A DNA stretch of 64,000 nt from [Clostridium] asparagiforme DSM 15981 (lineage in GTDB: Bacteria > Bacillota > Clostridia > Lachnospirales > Lachnospiraceae), in assembly GCA_025149125.1 (NCBI GenBank), contig CP102272.1, positions 6,076,001 through 6,140,000 on the forward strand, given 5' to 3'. Position numbers and translations under genes: made by a program. Below the pieces are notes generated by a model. It saw only the letters and a list, made by a program, of their open reading frames with translations. It did not search any database and had not been told where the DNA came from. Shown here one piece after another: positions 18,554-28,200 of this stretch (within the stretch, counting starts at the first letter, position 1; each line of letters begins with the position of its first letter).

Positions 18554-18604
18554 AAAAAGCGGGCCGGAAGCCCACATCTCACATCCAGGCTTCCGGTCCG
18601 CTGT
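18554..18604. terminator. Bidirectional terminator
   Basis: AAAAAAGCGGGCCGGAAGCC pairs imperfectly with GGCTTCCGGTCCGC between the convergent YARHG and GerMN-like lipoprotein genes. Confidence 0.75.
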
Positions 18605-18625
18605 CTCGTTTCCGTTTCGTCTCTA

Positions 18626-19192
18626 TCAGGTCATATCTTCAAAATCCGACTCATACTCCAGCACATCCGAATCCTGCTGCTGGATATCCTTGCCCTCAAA
18701 GTTTCCGCCGTTCACTTTAACCTTGATCGTCTTAAGCTCGAAGTTGTCGATAAAGGTGTTTCCAACCTCTGCCAGAAGCATACGGTCGGAGCAACCCTCC
18801 TCGCTCTTTAACTGGCTTAAATCCAACGTTGCCGTGGCTGTCTCACCCTCGCCCTCGATCTCAAAGCTCAGCACCTTGGTTCCCTTGGTCAGCACGCCGT
18901 ACTCCACCAGCTTGTCCACCAAAAGCTGTGCATCCAGGCCCTCGGTGTCCAGCGCGTCCATATCCTGGACAATCCCATCGCTGTCGTCGCTGCCATGGTA
19001 TATCGAAATCACCGCCACCGGCTTCACGTTGGGATCCGGCACCTTGTCGCTGGCTCCGCCTGTAGTCATGGGGATGGTCTCCATGTCGGCCGCGGCCGTG
19101 GTATTCTCTTTCTGCTTTTCAGTCGTTGGTGTGCACGCTGCCAGTGCAAATGCCATAGCCGCCAGCATAACGCCCATCATCAATTTTTTCAT
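18626..19192 (-). CDS. GerMN-like lipoprotein
   Basis: This 188-residue protein has a lipoprotein signal (FALAACTPTT, Cys near residue 20), a Thr/Glu-rich linker and a C-terminal domain of about 120 residues. The TATLDLSQLKSE...LLAEVGNTFIDNFELKTIKVKVNGG pattern in that domain resembles GerMN (sporulation and germination) domains. The assignment rests on pattern only. It follows the MarR-type regulator by 27 bp on the same strand, with AAAGGAGG before its ATG, so both are likely on one transcript. It may be an envelope protein under the control of that regulator. Confidence 0.6.
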   Translation of the reverse strand: MKKLMMGVMLAAMAFALAACTPTTEKQKENTTAAADMETIPMTTGGASDKVPDPNVKPVAVISIYHGSDDSDGIVQDMDALDTEGLDAQLLVDKLVEYGVLTKGTKVLSFEIEGEGETATATLDLSQLKSEEGCSDRMLLAEVGNTFIDNFELKTIKVKVNGGNFEGKDIQQQDSDVLEYESDFEDMT

Positions 19193-19219
19193 AGTAGTAG
19201 TTGCCTCCTTTAGTCCTCT

Positions 19220-19669
19220 TCAGAAGCCTCTGAACCAGGAATTCAGCTTTGTTACCGCCTTAATCAGAACCTCCAGTTCTTCCTCGGTCAATTCATTGAT
19301 CACGCCGTCGATCATGGCTTTGTGGAATTTGGCGTGGTGTTCAAACACTTCCTTGCCCTTTTCCGAGAGGGAAATCAGTACCACTCTCCGGTCCTCCTCG
19401 CTGCGCTGCCGGACAACGTAGCCCTTTTTTACCAGGCTGTTCACGGATATGGTCAGAGTGCCGACCGTCACGGACAGCTCCCTGGCGATAGACGACATAT
19501 TTTTAGGCGCGTACACGCCGATCGCCTCGATCACATGCATATCGTTGTTCGTTATATCGGGATACCCCAGCGCGCGGACCGCCTTCTGTTCTATCCCCGT
19601 AATGTCGCGAAACAGGTTCACCAATACATCGTTCAGCGTCTCGTACGTTCCCACGATTTTTCCTTTCAT
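19220..19669 (-). CDS. MarR family regulator, FabT-like
   Basis: A 149-residue winged-helix repressor. The HTH is SSIARELSVTVGTLTISVNSLVKKGYV and the wing is VRQRSEEDRRVVLISLSEKG. The sequence around the recognition helix resembles the FabT subgroup that controls fatty-acid genes, though no fab genes are in the window. The longer frame (from 19732) is rejected because a promoter, TTGTGC-17-TACAAT, lies inside it. Start 19669 is used; a GTG at 19654 with GAAAGGA before it is possible. Confidence 0.75.
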   Translation of the reverse strand: MKGKIVGTYETLNDVLVNLFRDITGIEQKAVRALGYPDITNNDMHVIEAIGVYAPKNMSSIARELSVTVGTLTISVNSLVKKGYVVRQRSEEDRRVVLISLSEKGKEVFEHHAKFHKAMIDGVINELTEEELEVLIKAVTKLNSWFRGF

Positions 19670-19792
19670 TTCCCGCTTCAAAAAAGCTTCTTTCTGATTG
19701 TACAGTATTTTACAGGTTCGCACAACCCCCAAAATCCTTATGAAATTCTTAAAAGGCTGTGATTTTTTTGTGTCTTTTCCATTTTTATCCAG

Positions 19793-21139
19793 CTATTCAA
19801 ATACATACCGCGAAAAGGCCTCCCCGCGCTCCTCAAAATTGCGGAAAATGCCGTAGCTTGCAGCTGCCGGAGACAATACGCAGCTGTGTCCCGGTCTGGT
19901 CACGGACCTGGCGGCCCGAACCGCCTCCTCCAGATGGTCCGCCAGGATCAGGCGGTCCCTTCCGGCGAACTCCGGGTAATCCCGGCCGATCTCCTCATAA
20001 ATCCGCCGTCCGGTGGCTTCCATCAGCACGATATGAGGAATCGGACTCCCGGACAGGAACTGAATCAGTTCCCCGTAATCAATCCCCCGGTCCATGCCCC
20101 CGATCAGCACGGTGTCCGCGTCCGTCAGGGTTTTCAGCGCCTGGATGGTGGTGGCGCAGATGGTGGAAATGGAGTCGTCATAATATTTCACGCCGTCCCT
20201 CTGCCCCAGATACTGAAGGCGGTGGGGCAGCGGCTCGTAGGATTTGAGACCCTCCGTGAACGCGGCCTCGCCGATGCCCAAAAGCCCGCACACGGCGTAC
20301 ACCACCGCGATATCGAAATAGTTGTGCTGGCCCAGAAGCCGGATCTCCGTCTCCGGGATGCGGTAGCGGCGGCAGCCGTAATCCACAAATGTTCCATTTT
20401 CGCCGCAGTTATCCACATTGACGTCCGCATCCGGGCGATTTGTCCCCACGCGGATCAGCCGCGACGGGCATTCCCCCGGCTCAGGGAGACATTGCATATT
20501 GCATACAAGAATATCGTCTGAATCCTGGTTGCGGAAAATGCGATGCTTGGCCGCCACGTATTTTTCCATGGTGCCGTAGTGGTCCAGATGTTCCTCGTGT
20601 ATGTTGATCAGCACGCCGATGTGGGGCGATACCGTCATGTATTCCAGCTGGTGGCAGGACAGTTCAAAGACGATCCTGGTGTCCGGGCCGATCTCCTCCA
20701 GGTGGTCGAAGGCCGGAATTCCGATATTTCCCATCACCACGCAGTCCTGCCCCGCGCTCTTTAGCACGTGGTACAGCAGGGAGGTGGTGGTGCTTTTCCC
20801 TTTGGTGCCGGTGATGCCGATGATCTGGTCCCGGAACAGGTGGAAAAACAGCTCCGCCTGGGACAATATGGCGCAGCGGTAGGACTCTATGGGGCGCTCC
20901 AGCACGATGCCGGGGCTTTTGAACACCACATCGTAGTCGTCCAGACAGTTCTGATAATGATCCCCGGTGATCCAGCGCGCCCCGTCCGCGTCCACGGCCG
21001 CGGGCTTCTGGTCCGCGATGTCCACGCAGGCGCAGGTTCCAAGCTGCTTTAGGACCTGCCAGGTAGACTGGCCCTCCCGGCCGAAGCCCAGCAGCAGAAC
21101 ACGTTTTCCGTGTACCCACGGGTCGATTCGTTCAATCAT
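19793..21139 (-). CDS. murD2: MurD-family ligase, probably MurD2 (L-Glu-adding)
   Basis: The 448-residue Mur ligase attaches glutamate to UDP-MurNAc-L-Ala. It has an N-terminal Rossmann-like domain (LLLGFGREGQSTW), P-loop GITGTKGKSTT, the carbamylated-Lys context VAAKHRIF and a C-terminal SPAAASYGIFRNFEERG. Two D-Glu-contact regions differ from E. coli MurD: the DSKATN motif reads DSISTI, losing the Lys, and GGDGKSADF reads GGMDRGIDY. The gene lies 24 bp downstream of a MurL-like gene. MurD2 enzymes add L-Glu, which MurL then epimerises, so MurD2 is preferred over canonical MurD. AAGGAGG precedes the ATG. Confidence 0.72.
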   Translation of the reverse strand: MIERIDPWVHGKRVLLLGFGREGQSTWQVLKQLGTCACVDIADQKPAAVDADGARWITGDHYQNCLDDYDVVFKSPGIVLERPIESYRCAILSQAELFFHLFRDQIIGITGTKGKSTTTSLLYHVLKSAGQDCVVMGNIGIPAFDHLEEIGPDTRIVFELSCHQLEYMTVSPHIGVLINIHEEHLDHYGTMEKYVAAKHRIFRNQDSDDILVCNMQCLPEPGECPSRLIRVGTNRPDADVNVDNCGENGTFVDYGCRRYRIPETEIRLLGQHNYFDIAVVYAVCGLLGIGEAAFTEGLKSYEPLPHRLQYLGQRDGVKYYDDSISTICATTIQALKTLTDADTVLIGGMDRGIDYGELIQFLSGSPIPHIVLMEATGRRIYEEIGRDYPEFAGRDRLILADHLEEAVRAARSVTRPGHSCVLSPAAASYGIFRNFEERGEAFSRYVFE

Positions 21140-21163
21140 GTCTCACGCCTCCTTGCGCCGCCC

Positions 21164-22549
21164 TCATGCGGTTTCCACACAGTATTTCCGGACCAGGTCC
21201 ATCAGAAAATCAGGGAGCAGATTCCGCGTATCGCAGTAGGCGGAATAATGGTCCCCCGCTTTTTGATAAGTCTCATACAGATTCAGGCCCTTGTAGTAGG
21301 CCAAAAGGGCGGGAAGGGGCCTGTGCTCCTGCTCCAGACGGCCGATGGTCAGCACAATGGCCGTGTTGACCTCATCCCGGCTGCCCACGCACTCAAAGGG
21401 CTTTTCCTCCACAACCCCGGTCAGCTGATCCAGGGTTCCCTTTAACGTCTCGTCCTCCAGCATATCCCTTCCAAAGATGTCCCGCACCGCTTCCCGGCTC
21501 AGGAAGGGCGAGAGAATCAGGTACACAAACAGGCATTTGGGACAATGGCCGCACCAGCTGTCCGTCTTGCTCCCCGCGTTGCAGCTGCGGAAAATGGGGT
21601 GGTACTGCTTCAGTCCGGCAAAATATTTCGCGATCTGGAACTCGCTTAAGGGTCTCAACAGGCTGAAATAATAGGCGTTTCCCGGTAGATACCGGAGGAC
21701 GTAATCGTGAAAATCCTGTTCAAATTCAAAGCTCTTGGAATACTGGTGGTTCACCGTGCTGCCCGCAACCGTGCTCTCGTTGGCGCTGGACTCATTGGAC
21801 AGGGCCACATAGGAGAGATTCAACAGCCGGGCCGCGATCAGGCTGGAAAATGCCACCAGCGCGGAAAACGGCGTGTGGCCGTTTAGATAGCCCCTGCGGT
21901 TCAGCTCCAGCATATTGGGGTCCAGGGTGCGGCGCACGCTCATGACCCGGCCCTCACCCAGACCGGCGGCCCCGGCGGTGTTCACCGTGGCTCCCCTGGG
22001 ATTGATGATGTATCCGTATGCGGGCAGGCCGGCCCGGCGCAGCAGGTCCAGGGTGACGACGGAATCCTTACCGCCCCCGATGGGGACAAGGACTCCCTGG
22101 GAAATGCTGCGGGCGGGGACGTTTTTCTCCCATGCCGCGGCGGTTCCCGCCGAATCCTCCCGGCCCGCGCAGCGGATCTCCATAAAATTCTCCGGGTCCG
22201 CTTCTTTTATGTTATTTACATAAAAAAATTCACCCAGCCCGTTAAAGTAGAGGTGCTTCCACCAGCGGATCTGATCCTCGTCCAGCTCTCCCGCTTCCAC
22301 CACTACCTGAGGCGGGCAGGCGATCTTCCAGTAGCTGATCAGCTCCACCAAACCCAGAGAGAAAATCAGCTTTTCATCCGGTTCGCCGCCGCCTTCCGGC
22401 CTGGGGAAGGTCCAGCAGGGCGCAAACTCCGCCAGCCCCTCTATCTCAAAATGATAGGTGATTTTCAGTTCCGTAGGCGTTTTCTCCACCTCGAATCCTC
22501 TGTAAAAAAATCTCGAATACTGATTCCTCAGCTCTGCATACCGCTCCAT
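21164..22549 (-). CDS. murL: MurL-like UDP-MurNAc-L-Ala-L-Glu epimerase
   Basis: This 461-residue protein carries a PP-loop ATPase motif in mid-sequence (PIGGGKDSVVTLDLLRRAG), a Cys-containing SWCGHCPKCLFVYL segment and SNESSANESTV. MurL, described in Xanthomonas, uses ATP to epimerise the terminal L-Glu of UDP-MurNAc-L-Ala-L-Glu to D-Glu, which fits an adenylating PP-loop fold. The call relies on this motif, the length, and the adjacent murD-type gene downstream with altered D-Glu residues. The start at 22549 follows AAAGGAG; the longer frame has no ribosome site. It is transcribed from a good promoter at 22677-22705. An ordinary PP-loop enzyme of unknown function is the alternative. Confidence 0.65.
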   Translation of the reverse strand: MERYAELRNQYSRFFYRGFEVEKTPTELKITYHFEIEGLAEFAPCWTFPRPEGGGEPDEKLIFSLGLVELISYWKIACPPQVVVEAGELDEDQIRWWKHLYFNGLGEFFYVNNIKEADPENFMEIRCAGREDSAGTAAAWEKNVPARSISQGVLVPIGGGKDSVVTLDLLRRAGLPAYGYIINPRGATVNTAGAAGLGEGRVMSVRRTLDPNMLELNRRGYLNGHTPFSALVAFSSLIAARLLNLSYVALSNESSANESTVAGSTVNHQYSKSFEFEQDFHDYVLRYLPGNAYYFSLLRPLSEFQIAKYFAGLKQYHPIFRSCNAGSKTDSWCGHCPKCLFVYLILSPFLSREAVRDIFGRDMLEDETLKGTLDQLTGVVEEKPFECVGSRDEVNTAIVLTIGRLEQEHRPLPALLAYYKGLNLYETYQKAGDHYSAYCDTRNLLPDFLMDLVRKYCVETA

Positions 22550-22676
22550 GTCAAACTCCTTTATGCAAATGCCCCCTCGCAGGCGGCCCACTGCATTCAA
22601 CAAAACCCGCCGCGCAGCGGCTTCCGTTCAATCCTGCAAGCCTCCGCGCAGCGGATTTTCCAATTTTGCTATGGCT

Positions 22677-22705
22677 ATTATATTAAAGATGCCTGGAATT
22701 TGCAA
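22677..22705 (-). promoter_or_regulatory. Promoter of the murL-murD operon
   Basis: On the minus strand TTGCAA (22700-22705) and TATAAT (22677-22682) are separated by 17 bp. The leader of about 120 nt contains two CCGCTGCGCGG-like inverted repeats (near 22600-22620 and 22645-22660). Confidence 0.7.
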
Positions 22706-22726
22706 CGCCTATTTGGCGCCGGGGCC

Positions 22727-23455
22727 TCAATCCTCCGAGGCGATCAGGCGCTTCAGCTGGCGGGCGCATTCCTCATAATCCCGGTCCTCCACCGCCTTGT
22801 AAATGGCCCAGTAGGTCTTGGTCCAGATGTTGACCTGGTCGCTGCCCCGGTCGTTCAGACGACTGCTGGCGTTGCGCTGCATATGCAGGCGGATGGGCCC
22901 CTTGGCGATGGAAAAGGAGTAGCCCAGCAACTGGTTGTGAGCCATTTTGAACAGCTGTGTGTGGAAATCCAGGCCGATATCCACGGTGGCGATAAAGGAT
23001 TCCCGCGCCTTCTCCGGGTCCGTCAGCGTGTAGTAGCGGTCCAGCTCTTTCTCAAAGCGCTCGCAGCAGGACCGCAGCTCCAAAAGCTCCTCTTCGGTGG
23101 CCCGCTTTACCGCCAGGCGGGCGCACTCCAGCTGGATCGCCTTCCGGTATTCCGTCACGTCCTCCAGCAGGCCCGGGCTCATATAGAAATCCGAGATTTC
23201 ATGGATATGCTGGTCAAAGTCAAAAGAACAAACATAGGTGCCGTCCCCCACCCGGGTATCTAAAATCCCCAGGGCGTTCAGCCGCTGGAGCGCAATCCGC
23301 ACCGTCAGGCGGTTCACGCCGAATGCCTCCGCCAGCTCCCCCTCCGAGGGCACCTTTTCGTGCAGCGGCCAGGTGCCGTTTAAAATAAATTCCTTCATCT
23401 TGTCAAAAACCATATCCGCGGCGGATACCTTTTTGATTCTAATATCTTTCTTCAT
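22727..23455 (-). CDS. GntR family regulator (FadR subfamily)
   Basis: The 242-residue regulator has an N-terminal winged helix (VPSEGELAEAFGVNRLTVRIALQRLNALGI...GDGTYV) and a helical FCD ligand-binding domain (YRKAIQLECARLAVKRAT, FHTQLFKMAHN). FadR-subfamily proteins usually respond to sugar acids or other carboxylates. GGAGGATCGG precedes the ATG. It is divergent from the truncated esterase gene, whose promoter region holds GCGAA...TTCGC arms, so it may have controlled that gene. Its stop lies just upstream of the murL promoter. Confidence 0.85.
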   Translation of the reverse strand: MKKDIRIKKVSAADMVFDKMKEFILNGTWPLHEKVPSEGELAEAFGVNRLTVRIALQRLNALGILDTRVGDGTYVCSFDFDQHIHEISDFYMSPGLLEDVTEYRKAIQLECARLAVKRATEEELLELRSCCERFEKELDRYYTLTDPEKARESFIATVDIGLDFHTQLFKMAHNQLLGYSFSIAKGPIRLHMQRNASSRLNDRGSDQVNIWTKTYWAIYKAVEDRDYEECARQLKRLIASED

Positions 23456-23603
23456 CCGATCCTCCAGGCCCCGGGCCTTTTATTCTTTTTCAATCATACC
23501 CAAAGTGACCTGGGAAGTCAAGCAAATGCAGGCTCCGCCACCCTTTGCCCGGGGGCTGGAAACACGCTTTTTGGCAAATCCGGCAATTTTTTGTTTTTTT
23601 GAA

Positions 23604-23632
23604 TTGACAGCTTGGCAATTTTCCTGTACATT
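23604..23632 (+). promoter_or_regulatory. Promoter of the truncated esterase gene
   Basis: TTGACA (23604-23609) and TACATT (23627-23632) are separated by 17 bp. Downstream, GCGAA at about 23638 and TTCGC at about 23661 form inverted arms that could be an operator. Confidence 0.65.
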
Positions 23633-23678
23633 AAATAGCGAACAAGTGAACAGGTGATATATTCGCTTAATAGATAGG

Positions 23679-24563
23679 ATGGCAGGTATGAATCATTGTG
23701 AGGTTACAACAAAATACGGCAGCCTGCACGGGGAAAGACGCAAGGGTGTTTCCACCTTTCGCGGTATTCCCTACGCCAAGCCGCCGGTGGGGGAGCTGCG
23801 CTTTGCGCCGCCGCAGCCGCCGCAGCCCTGGAACGGGGTCCGCGAGGCCGTGGAGCGCGCGCCTATCGCGCCCCAGCCCGCGTCTGATCTGGACATTCCC
23901 ATGGGGCCGGTGACGCTGCCCCAGAGCGAGGACTGTCTGACCCTGACGGTGAATACCCCGGACGCCGGGGCTTCCCTTCCGGTGGCCGTCTGGTTCCACG
24001 GAGGGGCCAACGTCTGCGGCGGAGGCGATCTTAAGTGGTACGACGGCGGTCTTTTGGCCCGCAGGGGGAACCTGGTGACGGTCAATGTGAATTTCCGGCT
24101 GGGCGCCCTAGGCTTCATGATGTATCCGGGGCTCAATGAGGAGAATCTGTCGATTCTGGACCAGATTGCAGCGCTGAGATGGGTTCAGGAGAACATTGGC
24201 GACTTTGGCGGAGATCCGAACCGCGTCACGGTGTTTGGCCAGTCCGCGGGGGCCAACGCCATTATCCACATGATGTCTCTTCCTGAGACGGAAGGCTTGT
24301 TCCACCGGGTGATTCTTCAGAGCCCTTCCATCGGCAGAGCCAACCACACCCACGCGGATGCATGCCTTATCGGAGCCGAGGTCCTCGGACTGCTGGGGAT
24401 CGATACCGCCAAAAGCGCCGGGGAAACGGCCGCCCTTGCCAGAGCCAAAACCCCGGAAGAAATTCTGGAGGCCAGCGTCCCGCCGCCCTACATCACCCCG
24501 GCCAGCACCACGCTGGCCGCCACCCCCGCCGCGGTTGCGATCAGCGCCCCGGCCAGGGTGTAG
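23679..24563 (+). pseudogene. Truncated type-B carboxylesterase
   Basis: The first 265 residues match the N-terminal half of type-B carboxylesterases: FRGIPYAKPPVGELRF, SEDCLTLTV, the oxyanion region WFHGGANVCGGG and the nucleophile elbow FGQSAGANA. Family members are near 500 residues and need an acid and a His from the second half, both missing here. After about position 24478 the frame runs antisense through spmB and stops at 24563, giving an Ala/Pro-rich tail with no family likeness. The promoter and ribosome site are intact (ATG 23679 or 23688). It is probably a non-functional remnant of a deletion or rearrangement, although a folded fragment cannot be excluded. Confidence 0.8.
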
Positions 24564-25012
24564 CGGGTTTTGGTGATTCCCGCGGCGCCAAAGTACACGC
24601 TCATGCAGTACAGCACCGTCTCCGTGCTGCTCATCAGCAGGGAGGCGATCAGCCCCAGGTTGGAGTCCGTTCCGAACTCCTTGAAAATGTTCAGCACCAG
24701 GCCTGTGGCCGCCGAGTTGGACACCAGGCGCACCAGGATCACCGGCACGATCTGGGGCGGCAGATGGACCAGGGCCGCAGGGGCTTTTAACACCTCCCCC
24801 AGAAAATCCAGAAAGCCGGAGGCCCGCAGCACCCCCACGGACACCATCAGCGCCACCAGCGTGGGCAGAATGCCCGCCACGGTCCTCATTCCCTCCTTGG
24901 CCCCTTCCAGGAAATCGTCCATCACCGGCCGCCCTGAGAGCAGCCCGAACCCGATTATGTAAAATATCATCAGCGGAACCATACATTCCGACAGAAAAAT
25001 CAATATTTGCAT
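24488..25012 (-). CDS. spmB: Spore maturation protein B
   Basis: The 174-residue membrane protein has about five hydrophobic segments and the SpmB/nucleoside-recognition (Gate) motifs FLEGAKEGMRTVAGILPTLVAL and LVSNSAATGLVLNI. It ends in the family-typical LAGALIATAAGVAASVVLAGVM. SpmA and SpmB are needed for spore core dehydration and heat resistance in Bacillus and Clostridium. The gene is complete. In B. subtilis spmA lies directly upstream; here spmA is at 42868-43458, about 18 kb away on the same strand. It overlaps the 3' end of the truncated esterase frame by 76 bp. GGGGTGC is a modest ribosome site. Confidence 0.88.
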   Translation of the reverse strand: MQILIFLSECMVPLMIFYIIGFGLLSGRPVMDDFLEGAKEGMRTVAGILPTLVALMVSVGVLRASGFLDFLGEVLKAPAALVHLPPQIVPVILVRLVSNSAATGLVLNIFKEFGTDSNLGLIASLLMSSTETVLYCMSVYFGAAGITKTRYTLAGALIATAAGVAASVVLAGVM

Positions 25013-25115
25013 TTCAGCACCCCGCGGCTTCCGTCTATCGATGCATCTTATTCCGGAGGCCGCGGTTCCATTCCCACTGACCGAAACAACGGGCCGCATC
25101 CGCCCGGCGCACCTA

Positions 25116-25162
25116 AAAAACAGCAGCCCCACGGGATTTCCCGCAGGACTGCTGTTTCTGTC
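25116..25162 (-). terminator. Terminator of the giant surface-protein gene
   Basis: On the minus strand AACAGCAGTCCTGCGGG pairs with CCGTGGGGCTGCTGTT and is followed by a T run. Confidence 0.88.
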
Positions 25163-25252
25163 GAATTTTCTAAATGATCTGCGCTTCGGGCGATCCGTAT
25201 TCCGCACCGTCCGCATTGCATTCCAGGCTGTCCGTGCCCCTTCGCCCGCCGT

Positions 25253-28200
25253 TTACCGGTCAGGCCGCCGTTTCTTCTGCAAAGCCAGGTACACGCCCAT
25301 AAGCGCGGTGGAGATCAGCGCCGCAAGTCCTGCGGCCGCGTTTACGATCTCACCGGTCTTGGGAAGTCCGGCCAGCGGTACGTCGTCGTCCAGAATGATG
25401 GTCTCGTTGACTGGCGGCTGGGGCAGATTGGCCAGCGGCACATTTTCGTCGTTGATGACCGTCACGCTGCGTTTTCCGGTGGAACCTCCACCGCCGCCTC
25501 CGCCGCCGTTTCCGCCGCTGTGGGTGATCTTCTGATCCTCCACCTGGATGAGGCTGTGTTTTGTCCCGTCCGTTGTGAACGAGGGGATGTCGCTGTTGAT
25601 TTGGTAGCCCGAAGGCGCCGTTTTCTCAACCAGCGTGTAGGTTCCGGCAGGCAGGCGTTTGATCACGAACGCGCCGTTCTCGTCTGTGGTAAACCGGCTC
25701 GCCTTCTCCTCCTCCTGAACATACCCGTCAAAGCTTCCGTCCTTCAACAGCACATAGCCCTTCTGGGATTTGAGGATGAATTCCGCTCCCGCCAGCTTTG
25801 TCTCCGTATTGCTCTTGCTCACCTTCACCACGGTTGTCTCATGAGGGGTGTTGGCGATGGGACCCATGGCATCGTTCTCCAGCGCCAGCTGGTCCGTGGT
25901 GTAGGAGATCGTACGGTCGGCGCGGCTGATGGTGAACACTCTCGCCTCCGGCGCGCTTCCCAGAATATAACCGTCGGGTGCTTTTGTCTCGGTCAGCGTG
26001 TAGGTGCCGTAGGGCAGTTCCGTCAGAACGGCGGTTCCGTCCGTCGCACCATTTTCCGTGCTGCCCGCAATGGTAAAGCGCAGCGTGGTCCCGTCAACCG
26101 TCACCGCCTGAACGCCCGTTAAGCCGTCCGGTTCGCTTCCCGCAACCTTGGTCAGGTAATTCTCCCACGCGCCCTCCACATTTGTCCTGGACGCAGTGAG
26201 CTCGAACCTCGCCCCCGCCAGCGCTGCGCCGGTCTCGCTGTCCGCTTTGGTCACTTTCAGCGTTCCGTCGCCGTATTTGTTGGTGACGCTGGCCTCGGTT
26301 ACGCCCCACGGGATATACCAGCTGGCATCCGCCCGGTCCGCGGACATGGGCCGGATATTGGAGCTGGCCACAGCGCCGTAGGTCATATAGTCGTCCGGGG
26401 TGGACTCTTCCACGATCACGTAGTACAGATAGTAGTAAAGTCCCTCGAATTTCAGGGTTCCGTCCGCTCCGGTGGCCCCGCGGCCCACAAACCTGCCGCT
26501 GCCTTCGTCCGCTTTCCCCGTGTCAAAGGCCCTGGCCTCCTCCTCGCTGTCAAAGGGGCCGTACAGGGCGAATTCCGCCCCTTCCAGCGTTTCCTTCGGA
26601 TCTCCCTCCCCGTATTTGGTAATGGTCAGATCGCGGTAGGGAATCAGGCCGAAATCCTTGGTCTGATCCCAGTTCTCCGTGTCGCCCCACAGGAAGAATT
26701 GTTCGGAGACATAGCTGTCCGCCGTGCCGTTGGTCACAAAGTTGTTGTCCTGAGTCTCGCTGGGGTATATCCCCGCCTTCAGCTCAGAGGGTTTGCGCGA
26801 CATGCCGCCTTCGGCGTTGGAAATGCCTTTGCCGTTCACCGTAGTCGCGGTTTTCTTTAAATACATTCCGGGGATAATATCGGCGCTCCTGTCGCCCCCG
26901 GTGATAATGGTCAGACGGTTTGTCTGAGGATTCAGCCCCTTTAACGCGCCGGGCTGCAGTTCGCTTCGGATCGCGTTGAACGCTCCGTCGTCGTCCATGG
27001 CCGCGTACAGTTTTTCCTCATCGTGAGGCTGTGCAGGCAGCAGGCCCGAGAACAGGAACCGTCCGGTCCGGTCCAAAACGCCCGTAGGCTTCGCCGTCTC
27101 GTTGGGTACCGCCGGGATGGCCTGGGATACGGAGGCCACGGACACCGTGTTCTTCTCCTCGCCGCTGGTGTTCAGCCTGATTCTGAAATATTGGTTTTCC
27201 ACCAGCTTCTGCAAATCGGACACGGACGTGCCGTACTGGTCGTCATCCTGGAGTCCGTTGCCGTTGGCGTCGATCCAGATCCGGCCGCCCACGCCCACTC
27301 TGGCGGGGGTCAGCACGGCCTGAACCATGTTGCTGGTCACATCCTGGAACGCCAGCTCCTCCGGGTTCTCGTCGGACATATGGTAGTAGGACATGGAGAA
27401 CCGGTTCACCGCGTAAGTGTAAGCGATGCTCTCCAGCTCCTGGGCCGAGTTGATCTCCTGTACGTCAGCCTTGAATTCCAGCACGGCGCTTTCGCCCGTC
27501 TTCAGATATTGGCCCTCGGGGAGATTGATATCCGCCATCACCGCAACCGGGTTGGTTCCGGTCCAGTTATCCTGCAATACCCAACCGTGATCTTCCGGGT
27601 TCTCGTATTTCTTCAGCACGCTCTGGTCCATGGCCGTCTCGCCGTCCCCGGTAAAGTAGTAAATCCGGTAGTTTTCAGGCGCGATCACCGTCTTTATGCC
27701 CGCCGCGTCCACTTTGTACACGGTAAACGCAGTGCCGCCGTCCACGTTGAATCTCCACTGGCTGCTTCTGCTGGTTCCCTTGAAGTCCTCCATCTCGCTG
27801 GGTCTGGGCAGGGAATCTGCCAGACGCAGCTTCGTGATCACCGTCTTGTCGGCCTCTGCCGAAGTATTCTTTGCAATCAGATGATAGACGATGCTTCCGT
27901 TCTCATCGGGCGTAACCTTGGCGCTCACCGGTTCGGACACGAAGGCGCTGTCCAGATTGCCCCTGCCCTCCTTCAGAAGGGTGATATCGGAGTTGGTGTT
28001 AAATGTGTTCTGCCGGTAGTTGTAAGTGTAGCCGTTGGCCTTGTTCCAAAGTCCCAGCGTATCCTTTGCAATGTCGTTGATGTCCGGGTATTCATTGGGC
28101 CAGTTGGTTCCCACGGTTTCTTCCTGCCACTTGAAGGTGGCTCCGCCCGGGTTGCTTGCGAAAATATCCTTGGTCAGGCGGCTGGTGACATACATGGAAT

